Below, in pieces: positions 53,997 to 61,451 of a stretch of DNA of 64,000 nt. Every line of letters begins with the position of its first letter. Position 1 is the stretch's first letter. The stretch comes from Tenacibaculum sp. M341 (GTDB taxonomy: Bacteria; Bacteroidota; Bacteroidia; Flavobacteriales; Flavobacteriaceae), in NCBI RefSeq assembly GCF_004337695.1, contig NZ_SJXJ01000004.1:124001-188000 (forward strand), given 5' to 3'. The position numbers were made by a program, and so were the translations under genes. Under the pieces are notes generated by a model. That model was not told the origin of the DNA. It saw only the letters and a list, made by a program, of their open reading frames with translations, and ran no database searches.

Positions 53997-56216
53997 TTAC
54001 AGGTTTAATTTATCATGATTATACAATGTGATCATACATTCATTAGTAAATTTTTTACTACCTCTATTTACTACTGTGTCTTCTGTAAATAGAAACTCTT
54101 CTAATAAACATTTTTTTTGGTTTTTAATTGTATTCAATAGAAGTTGTATGCTATTAAAATTTTCTAGATTTACTAAAAGTAAATTATCACTTTGAACTAG
54201 TTGAACATATTTAGGGACATGAAAACGTTTTCGCCACCTACTAATGGACTCAATAAGTAGTTTTTTATTACTATAATTTAAATAAAGTTTTTGAATGTCA
54301 TTTTCTTTTAAGTTCCATTTAGCCTTACTTAAAATAGTTTTATTATAAATTACTCTTGGTAAAAAAGGATGCTTTGTAGTTATTTTTGGCCACGAAAAAC
54401 TAAAATATCTTTGAGTATTTTGTAACTGTAAATCACATAAAAAATGATAGATAGGTAATGCATTAACAGAATAGTTGTGAGCATTAGTTAACCTTGGAAT
54501 CACTTCTTTATTATGTTTCTTTGAGGTAAGGATAATTTTATTTTTTCTAATAGAAATAAACAAGTCATCAATTGTTATTTGTCGGGATAAAGCTAATGTC
54601 GATTTAGCCAGATATGGAATTTCAAAATCTCGTAAATGAGACCTTTTTAAAATGTTACCTATCCTAGCTTTGGGCAAATGAACAATTTCTGCAATAATCT
54701 TATCGGGTTCCATTTGCTGTTCTAAATTGGTGATTTGTCGAATTAAATCAGAGTTTTCATAAGAAAATCTCCCTATTAAATTACCAGCATTTGCAGATAC
54801 TCCTTTTATATATAGACATTCTTTACCGTCAATTTTTAATACTTGTGTTTGTGCAGATAATGTGTCAGGTGTGTTTTTCCAGTTAACTTCAATATGCTTA
54901 AAATCTTGATCTTTTAAAGTCAATACATAATCATTATTCTTTTCTGTATCTAATAATTTTTGATATATGATTTCATCGATTTCACTCCAAACAAGAGTTT
55001 CTTCTAAAATCGTTTTTGGACTTGGAATTATATCATCTAAAAACGGGGTAGTATCAGAAATAGCAGTATGTTGTATATACCCAATTCCTAATTCAACATC
55101 TAATACCTTAGCTAATGGCATTTCTCTTGTTTCATATCTAGATATAAATGCTCTCTTAAAATTTTGAAGATTACTATTTTCTTTTAAAGGAGATAATTTA
55201 TTTAATAAGGGTAGCGTATTTTTAACAGTATAAGCATGTTTTACAGATAATTTATTTGTACTTGTTTGCGTAAAAAGGTCTGTTTGAAATACATACTTTT
55301 GATCATAAGGAATATTCAATTTTTCAATAGCAGAAAAACACTCAGAATAAATACTTGATTCATTACCTATTTTTTTATCAATATCAGTTAAATGAGATTG
55401 TAATAATAATAATGGAGAAAGAATATCTTCAGCGTTATGTATTGAACTAATTTTCTCAATTAGTGAGTTCAAAGGATCGTCTCCAGTTACATTTAATTCG
55501 AATTCACTAACTAAAATTTGGTTTTCAATTAGAGTTAATACAAAAGCTTTTGCATCCTCTATTGATATATCGTTGTTAACAATCAATTCAGCTAGTTGTT
55601 GTATTGTTTTACCTTCTTTAGCGCTATTAATTATTTCTTCAATATAAATATTACTCTCTATACTTTCAACACTATAAGATCTTTTTAAGTTCTCTATCAG
55701 GTATTCAATATATCTATACTGATCAGCTACTTTATAAAGCGTTGAGTTTGGGTAAAAAAGTAACTTATCTTTAATAATCTCATTTTGGAAAATATAATTA
55801 AGTAATGAGGCTATATAATTGGTGTCGTATTTGGTAATTCTTTTATGCTTTTCTGCTGATACTAGTTCAATTTCTGTTTCCTTATCGAAGTTACCATATG
55901 AAACACCAGCAAATAAACCAAAAGGAGTACATCTAGTAGATGATCTAATTACATATTTTAAAAATGTTTGATAGAGTTTTTCATTTTGAATAGCTGAAAA
56001 TTCTTTTTTTTTAAGAAAATTAAATAACTCATTAAATAAATAAGGAGAGGCTAAAAAAATAGCTTCTTGTAAAAAAATATTGTTCCAACTTAGTTGTAAG
56101 TTCTCAAAAAAGTTTTCTTCATTGGTGAAAATATCATTGCAAAAATCTAAAGATAAAGCAGGTGTTCTTAGGCAGTATTTTTCTTTAAATCGGTACGGGT
56201 TTTTATTCTTTTTCAT
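53997..56216 (-). CDS. Lantibiotic dehydratase N-terminal (glutamylating) domain protein, split LanB
   Basis: 739 residues covering the Lant_dehydr_N region only. RTPALSLDFCNDIF, then FLKYVIRSSTRCTPFGLFAG (the conserved R-S-TPFGL-AG motif), TKYDTNYIASL, and the C-terminal VIPRLTNAHNYSVNALPIYH, LPRVIYNKTILSKAKWNL and RWRKRFHVPKYVQL are typical. These enzymes glutamylate Ser/Thr of precursor peptides using glutamyl-tRNA. First gene of the minus-strand RiPP operon, with a -7 box 24 bases upstream. Confidence 0.9.
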   Translation of the reverse strand: MKKNKNPYRFKEKYCLRTPALSLDFCNDIFTNEENFFENLQLSWNNIFLQEAIFLASPYLFNELFNFLKKKEFSAIQNEKLYQTFLKYVIRSSTRCTPFGLFAGVSYGNFDKETEIELVSAEKHKRITKYDTNYIASLLNYIFQNEIIKDKLLFYPNSTLYKVADQYRYIEYLIENLKRSYSVESIESNIYIEEIINSAKEGKTIQQLAELIVNNDISIEDAKAFVLTLIENQILVSEFELNVTGDDPLNSLIEKISSIHNAEDILSPLLLLQSHLTDIDKKIGNESSIYSECFSAIEKLNIPYDQKYVFQTDLFTQTSTNKLSVKHAYTVKNTLPLLNKLSPLKENSNLQNFKRAFISRYETREMPLAKVLDVELGIGYIQHTAISDTTPFLDDIIPSPKTILEETLVWSEIDEIIYQKLLDTEKNNDYVLTLKDQDFKHIEVNWKNTPDTLSAQTQVLKIDGKECLYIKGVSANAGNLIGRFSYENSDLIRQITNLEQQMEPDKIIAEIVHLPKARIGNILKRSHLRDFEIPYLAKSTLALSRQITIDDLFISIRKNKIILTSKKHNKEVIPRLTNAHNYSVNALPIYHFLCDLQLQNTQRYFSFSWPKITTKHPFLPRVIYNKTILSKAKWNLKENDIQKLYLNYSNKKLLIESISRWRKRFHVPKYVQLVQSDNLLLVNLENFNSIQLLLNTIKNQKKCLLEEFLFTEDTVVNRGSKKFTNECMITLYNHDKLNL

Positions 56217-56239
56217 TTTTTAGTAGGTGATTAATGGTA

Positions 56240-56247
56240 CAAATATA
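56240..56247 (-). promoter_or_regulatory. -7 box (TATATTTG on the minus strand) of the lanB operon
   Basis: CAAATATA on the + strand is an exact TAnnTTTG match on the minus strand, 24 bases before the lanB start. Two TTTATAAATTTCA copies lie 91-125 bases further upstream. Confidence 0.55.
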
Positions 56248-56337
56248 ATGATTTAAAGATGGATTTTATTTTTTGTGTTATCTTTTGATTATAGGGTTGT
56301 TTTTTAGGTTTTTACGTGTTTTTTTATGTGTTTTAAA

Positions 56338-56372
56338 TTTATAAATTTCAACATAAGTATTTATAAATTTCA
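56338..56372. repeat. Tandem TTTATAAATTTCA motifs upstream of lanB
   Basis: Two exact copies at 56338-56350 and 56360-56372, offset 22 bases (about two helical turns), with the third copy inside the palindrome upstream of the precursor gene at 51389-51401. Shared only by the two transcription units of the RiPP locus as far as I saw, so a candidate binding site for its AraC regulator. Confidence 0.55.
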
Positions 56373-56544
56373 GAGATTATGGTTTTTAACCGTCGCGATT
56401 TGTCTATTAATTTGTGAAAGGGGGAACATTGAATTTTGAAATATTAAATTTTAAGTATTCATTGTTTTTTTACAGTGACTCAGTCTAGCTGAGAGAATTA
56501 AAGCTGTGTTTAATAATCAAATAATCGAATAAATTTATAAAGCT

Positions 56545-57072
56545 ATGAACTTTAATATAGGTTGGCACGTACTTTATGTGAAATCTCGTTGGGAGAAAAA
56601 AGTACACGATTCTTTACAAGATATGTCTTTAGAGTCTTTTTTACCTCAAGTGAAAAAGGTAAGGCAGTGGAGCGATAGAAAAAAGACAATTCTAAGCCCT
56701 TTGTTTCCGTCATATGTATTTGTGAATATTAATACATCCTTAGAGTTTTATCAAGCATTATCTGTAAATGGTGCATGTACATATATAAGTTTTGGAAAAG
56801 AATATGGAAGGGTAACAGAAGAAGAAATAGAGCAACTAAAACTTTTAGTTGGAGTTAAAGATATAACTGATGTTGTAATAAATAAGGACAGACCTAAAGT
56901 AGGAGATGTAAAAAAGATTGGTTATGGACCTTTAAGCGGATTGGAGTGTAAAGTGATAAAAAATGGGAATTTGAATAAAATAATTGTTCAAATACAATCA
57001 CTAAAACAAAATATTACAGCAAGTATTCCTGCATGTTACTTTAAAGAATCAGCAATTTTAGAAGAAGTTTAA
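56545..57072 (+). CDS. UpxY-type NusG paralog (transcription antiterminator)
   Basis: 175 residues. NGN domain with GWHVLYVKSRWEKKVHDSL, LESFLPQVKKVRQWSDRKK and SPLFPSYVFVNI, followed by a KOW-like C-terminal region (RPKVGDVKKIGYGPLSGLEC). Such paralogs in Bacteroidota promote read-through of the long polysaccharide or secondary-metabolite operon they lead. Here the next 900 bases hold only transposase debris, so the target operon is missing or distant. Confidence 0.9.
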   Translation: MNFNIGWHVLYVKSRWEKKVHDSLQDMSLESFLPQVKKVRQWSDRKKTILSPLFPSYVFVNINTSLEFYQALSVNGACTYISFGKEYGRVTEEEIEQLKLLVGVKDITDVVINKDRPKVGDVKKIGYGPLSGLECKVIKNGNLNKIIVQIQSLKQNITASIPACYFKESAILEEV

Positions 57073-57124
57073 TCTTTAACGAGAGTTCAACTCAAATTAA
57101 CTTAATATTAGGTGAAGATTTCTG

Positions 57125-57475
57125 AATTTTATTACTAGGTTTTTGTTAAGAAAAAGAGTATATTGTAAAGTCAATAATTAAGTTCTCTAAAAAGTTGTCA
57201 AATGATCTGTGTATTGAATGTTCAATTTGATATATGTTTTTCTGTACATCGTTTACAGATTTTATGGCGGCTCTTTTTCTTAGATATGCTTTATCCATAA
57301 ACTTAATAGTTTTCTTTTTTAATGTTTTTTCTCAGTTTTGAAACTAAATGAAGCCCATCTGCGTTCAGTTTGGCGAATATACCTTTGCCTAAATAGTTTT
57401 TGTTGCCGTACACTTTTTCAAATATTTTATCTTGAAAGTTTTTGTTTTTTTAAGGATATCGATCAACTAGATTGG
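57125..57475 (-). pseudogene. IS982-family transposase remnant
   Basis: Read on the minus strand, frames carry IS982 C-terminal features: NYLGKGIFAKLNADGLHLVS, KLRKNIKKENY, then in another frame DKAYLRKRAAIKSVNDVQKN and IYQIEHSIHRSFDNFLENLI. Stop codons and a frameshift separate them and the N-terminal half is missing. Ends are approximate. Confidence 0.75.
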
Positions 57476-57531
57476 CTTTTTTGGTCAAAAAATCAATAAT
57501 TTTTCTTTTGTTATTATAGACTATATATAAT

Positions 57532-57845
57532 CGAACAATTTTGAAGCAGGTTTGTGAATCTGAGAATGTTCATATTCCAAAAGGAATAGTTTCAAAGAGT
57601 CATATTCATGTTGAATACCGTCCTTTGTTGTCAGTGAGTGATTTGGTAAAAAGATTAAAGAGGTTGAAATTCAGAGAGGTTGAAATTAAGGTTTCCTGAG
57701 CAGAATAAATGTTACTGAGGTTGTTATTTCTGGTGTATAGGTTAATGTACGTTTGAGTACAGGTAATATTACATATGAAAAGGTAAATCAATATCTAGAA
57801 CATCATAGAAAGCCAGAAGATGACGGCTCAAATTTTACATTATAA
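57532..57845 (+). pseudogene. IS200/IS605-family TnpA transposase remnant
   Basis: From 57532 the + frame reads RTILKQVCESENVHIPKGIV, SKSHIHVEYRPLLSVSDLVK, typical of the Y1 transposase including the H-x-H pair (HIH). After a stop and a frameshift it resumes TGNITYEKVNQYLEHHRKPE, the conserved C-terminus, ending TAA at 57843. The middle, with the catalytic tyrosine, is disrupted. The element is inactive. Confidence 0.8.
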
Positions 57846-57957
57846 TGAATTTCAATCGTAACAAAAACTATGGTGTTTTCAGTTTGTAGCTGTTTGTTTT
57901 TAATTTAGTTTTTTAGTTTACTAAATGTGTTCTTTTTAAGTCAAACTGACGTTATTT

Positions 57958-58455
57958 ATGTATATAAAAATATTTCTATTAATAGCAACAATCTCTTTGT
58001 GCAGCTGTGTTAAATCAGATAAAAGAAAAACTGTTTATCAAGAGCAAGTTGGAGATACCCCTTTTGATATAAAATTAGATAATCCTGATTTTAAGTTTTG
58101 TGATTCTACAAATGTATATCACTCAAGAGCTAAAATAACCTATAAAAAAGGTAATAAAGATTTAGAAAAAGATATAAAAAACAATTATGTTTATCAAACT
58201 TCATTTGAAGATGTGTCAGGTTATTTTTTTGTCAGATTAGCTATTAATTGTGAAGGTAAAGCTGGCAGATTTAGAGTGCAATTTGTAGATAACGAATTTA
58301 AAGAAAGCTCTGCTCCTGAAAAGTTAAAAAAACAAATTATTTCAATTTTACGAAAACTAAAAGGATGGAAACCTGTCCAATCTAAAGGTCAGTTATATGA
58401 TGGGTATACATTTATAGTGGTAAAAATAGCAAACGGTAAAATTATATCTCAATGA
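57958..58455 (+). CDS. Uncharacterised lipoprotein with TonB-C-like domain
   Basis: 165 residues. Lipoprotein signal peptide ending LCSC, then a domain with FFVRLAINCEGKAGRFRVQF, KKQIISILRKLKGWKPVQSK and GYTFIVVKIANGKI, resembling the TonB C-terminal fold seen in many bacteroidotal lipoproteins. The stop overlaps the next start (ATGA). Confidence 0.72.
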   Translation: MYIKIFLLIATISLCSCVKSDKRKTVYQEQVGDTPFDIKLDNPDFKFCDSTNVYHSRAKITYKKGNKDLEKDIKNNYVYQTSFEDVSGYFFVRLAINCEGKAGRFRVQFVDNEFKESSAPEKLKKQIISILRKLKGWKPVQSKGQLYDGYTFIVVKIANGKIISQ

Positions 58456-59276
58456 AAAAAATATTCTATGTATTTCTAATATTTCAAGCATGCATACAAG
58501 TTAATAGTCAAGGAAACTGTTTGTTATACCCTGAAAATAGTAATGAAAGAAAAGCATGTAATTTAGGTTATGAGGTAATAAAATACAGGCAAGGTAGTAA
58601 GCAGTCTCAAATACTTTTTGATTAAATTATTAAATTAAACCCTAAATATGATTGGGCTTATATGGAAAAATCGGTACCATATTTTAAAAGAGGTTTTATA
58701 ATTGAAGGGCTCGATATTTTAAATAAAGCGATTGAACTAAATCCTGTAAAGCATTTATGTTACAGAGCTTATTGGTATTTTCAAAATAGAAATTATCAAA
58801 TGTGTATTAGAGATTTAGAAAGGTATTACCAAATGCCAAAGTCGTATGAGGTAGAATTAACACCAGGTGGAGATTTGGATATGAGGTTTTTACTTGGTAT
58901 GTCTTACGCTAAAATAGGAGAAATTAATAAAGGTATTGAAGTAATAAAAAATTGTATTGATAGTTATGCTAAAAATTCTGATGCGGGTTTTGTAGATTTT
59001 CATATTTTAGGAATGTTATATGTAAAAAATAAAGAGTATAAGAAAGCTTTAGAAGTATTTAAAAAGCAAATGCAAATAACAGAAGATTACGCCGATACTT
59101 ATTATTATTTGGGATTGGTATACGAAGAAATAAATCAACTCGATAAAGCCAAGGAGATATATAAAAAAGGAATAGAAAAATTCAATTATGAATATAGAAT
59201 AAGAAATGGTTATCTATGTTTTAAAGTATATGTCACTGATCTAGAAAATCAATTAAACAAAATAACCAAACTTTAG
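58452..59276 (+). pseudogene. TPR-repeat secreted protein interrupted by one in-frame stop
   Basis: ATG at 58452 gives a signal peptide (MKKIFYVFLIFQACIQVNSQ) and reads to a TAA at 58623, then continues in the same frame, IIKLNPKYDWAYMEKSVPYF, through TPR repeats to 59276. A Glu codon (GAA) at 58623 would restore a 274-residue protein. A downstream start at 58662 could still make a 204-residue TPR protein without signal peptide. Repeats such as YKKALEVFKKQMQITEDYAD and DTYYYLGLVYEEINQLDKAK are clear. Confidence 0.72.
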
Positions 59277-59303
59277 AAATACTAAAGTTTGGTTATTTTG
59301 TTT
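59255..59303. terminator. 22-bp perfect bidirectional hairpin overlapping the TPR gene stop
   Basis: Arms 59255-59276 and 59282-59303 pair perfectly around AAATA; the 5' arm includes the TPR stop codon TAG. The T-rich 3' end (TATTTTGTTT) suits termination of the + gene, and its mirror suits the minus nucleotidase operon. Confidence 0.8.
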
Positions 59304-59330
59304 TTGAATTAGTTGGTTTAAGAATCAAGA

Positions 59331-60245
59331 TTACACCAAAATGGTAGTTCCAGAAGAAGTTTTGTTATTATTTTCATCAAAATAAAAATCAATTCTTCCT
59401 AAATTAATTCCATAAGCACCAACTTGATTTATTAGTAAATTTTTACCATCAATATTTTTTACAACCGTAGGTTTAGGTAAAAAAGTATGAGTATGGCCAC
59501 CAATAATTAAATCAATATTTTTAGTCAGCTTAGCCAAGTTTAAATCAGAAATTTTATTAGGATTACTCTTGTAATAATATCCTAAATGCGATAAACAAAT
59601 AATTAAATCACATTTATGTTCATTCTTCAACTCATTTGTAATATCCTGAGTAATTTCAACAGGATTTATATAATGAGTTTCTTTATACATTTTTTTATCA
59701 ACTAATCCTTCAAGTTCAATACCTAAACCAAAAATTCCAATCTTAATTCCGTCTCTAACAAGAATTTTATAAGGTTTTACATGTGTATCTAAAACGGTAT
59801 TTTTAAAATCATAATTAGCAGAAACAAAATCGAACTTAGCATTTGGTAATTGTTTATACAAACCATCAATAGAATTGTCAAAATCATGATTACCAATTGT
59901 GGCAACATCATATTTTAACATACTCATCAATTTAAACTCTAATTCACCTCCAAAATAATTAAAGTACGGAGTCCCTTGAAAAATATCACCCGCATCTAAT
60001 AATAAAGTATGCTCATTTTCTTTACGAATCTGTTCTATCAATGTAGCTCGTTTTGCTACCCCACCTTTATTAGCATGTCTGTTATGATTTGGTTTAAAAG
60101 GCTCAATATGACTATGCGTATCATTGGTGTGTAAAATGGTAATATGTCGTTGCTTTTTATTGGTAAAAGCAGGTAAAGTTAATCCACCTACCATAGTAAG
60201 AGTAGAAGCACCTCCTAATTGTTTAATAAAATTTCGTCTTTTCAT
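59331..60245 (-). CDS. Metallophosphatase, N-terminal half of a split 5'-nucleotidase
   Basis: 304 residues. A Tat-like signal (MKRRNFIKQLGGASTLTMVG) then a calcineurin-like phosphoesterase domain: ILHTNDTHSHIEPF, LLLDAGDIFQGTPYFNYFGG, ATIGNHDFDNSIDG, LIICLSHLGYYYK and LIIGGHTHTFL, all metal-ligand motifs of 5'-nucleotidases. The C-terminal nucleotide-binding domain is encoded by the gene immediately upstream (one-base overlap), so the two probably act as a pair. Confidence 0.92.
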   Translation of the reverse strand: MKRRNFIKQLGGASTLTMVGGLTLPAFTNKKQRHITILHTNDTHSHIEPFKPNHNRHANKGGVAKRATLIEQIRKENEHTLLLDAGDIFQGTPYFNYFGGELEFKLMSMLKYDVATIGNHDFDNSIDGLYKQLPNAKFDFVSANYDFKNTVLDTHVKPYKILVRDGIKIGIFGLGIELEGLVDKKMYKETHYINPVEITQDITNELKNEHKCDLIICLSHLGYYYKSNPNKISDLNLAKLTKNIDLIIGGHTHTFLPKPTVVKNIDGKNLLINQVGAYGINLGRIDFYFDENNNKTSSGTTILV

Positions 60246-60997
60246 TACTTAATTATTACACGGTTATCTAAAGAGGTTTTTAAAGTATCTACTTTCTTAA
60301 AATGATCAATAATAGCATCTCTCATTTTATAATCTAATTTTATAAGTTTTTCAGGATTCTTAAAGAAAACCATTTTATCACCACCACCTTGTAAATAGTC
60401 AGTAGTTAATACTACATAAGTATTATTTTTATTAAATGATTTTCCGTTAATAATTAAAGAATAATCCTTGTTTCTTTCGTTAACAGTTAATTGTATGTTT
60501 TTAGATAAAGGATGTGCTTTTTTACCTGATAAAAAATATTCAATCAATTCCACTACTTTTTCTCCAGTTATTTCCACAGCTACCAATTCATTTTCAAAAG
60601 GCATTAATTTAAAAGCGTTTTCAGTAAGTACTTTTCCTTTTGGGATAGTAGCTCTAATTCCACCATTATTAAACATAGCAAAATCAATATCCTTTCCAGT
60701 TTTCTCTTTAAAAATAGGCAAAGCATTTTCAAAACATAAATCAGCCATTAAATTCCCTAAAGAACTTTGCAATTCTCCATCGTTTTTAACCAAGTCTGTA
60801 GGATTATAACACAGAACTTGTTGCATTTCAGCAGTCATTTTATTTTTATAAGGAGTTATAATACTATCAATTTCTGAAGAAGAAGCGATAGTACTATCTA
60901 CAGCAATTGTTTTTGCTGTAATTTTAGTAAGATGCTTATTGGTTTGCTTACAAGAAACAAACAAAAGAATAAAGCACAAAAAAGAAGTAACTCTCAT
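60245..60997 (-). CDS. 5'-nucleotidase C-terminal domain lipoprotein, partner of the metallophosphatase
   Basis: 250 residues. Lipoprotein signal ending FVSC, then the 5_nucleotid_C domain with LQSSLGNLMADLCFENALPI, DFAMFNNGGIRATIPKGKV, LMPFENELVAVEITG and VLTTDYLQGGGDKMVFF. It supplies the substrate-binding half that is fused to the metallophosphatase in most bacteria. A split arrangement is common in Flavobacteriia. Confidence 0.92.
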   Translation of the reverse strand: MRVTSFLCFILLFVSCKQTNKHLTKITAKTIAVDSTIASSSEIDSIITPYKNKMTAEMQQVLCYNPTDLVKNDGELQSSLGNLMADLCFENALPIFKEKTGKDIDFAMFNNGGIRATIPKGKVLTENAFKLMPFENELVAVEITGEKVVELIEYFLSGKKAHPLSKNIQLTVNERNKDYSLIINGKSFNKNNTYVVLTTDYLQGGGDKMVFFKNPEKLIKLDYKMRDAIIDHFKKVDTLKTSLDNRVIIK

Positions 60998-61451
60998 TAT
61001 GGTTTAAGTTTATTTTAAATAACATTTTAGAAAGCCACTAAGCTATACATTTTATGGATAAAATATCTTTATTTAACTACAAAAAATAAATTTAAACAGA
61101 TTAGTCTTCGTTAAAAAGTGAAATAAAAGTTAAAAGTTGTTAATTTTTTTCTACTTTTACAAAAGATAAGTCTTTGTTGTTTTCAATTACAGTAAAAACT
61201 TAATTAACCAAATTACTATAAAACCCTAACTGCTACAAGTAATTAAATAAACTAAAACATTGAAGACAAAAATATATGGGGCATAATTACTTCAACAGAT
61301 AATTTTCTTTTTTAAAGAAACGTGTTAATATATTTGAATAAAACTCTATAATTATTTATAGAGTGTTACTCATATATATAGGTGATTTTTACTTCTCTAT
61401 TCTTTCTTCATTATTTTCTCAAATAATCGAAATATCAACAAATCTGTAAAT
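60998..61451. other. 450-base divergent gap before the giant adhesin
   Basis: No coding frame seen. AT-rich; it contains the -7 box at 61329 for the adhesin and should hold the promoter of the nucleotidase pair, for which I see only a weak candidate (CAAAAATA at 61267). Confidence 0.45.
61329..61336 (+). promoter_or_regulatory. -7 box (TATATTTG) upstream of the adhesin gene
   Basis: Exact TAnnTTTG match, 116 bases upstream of the ATG at 61452, implying a leader of about 110 bases. Confidence 0.45.

Noticed and set aside
57606-57791. 61-residue open frame on the minus strand
   Set aside because: Antisense to the IS200/IS605 transposase remnant and without family resemblance.
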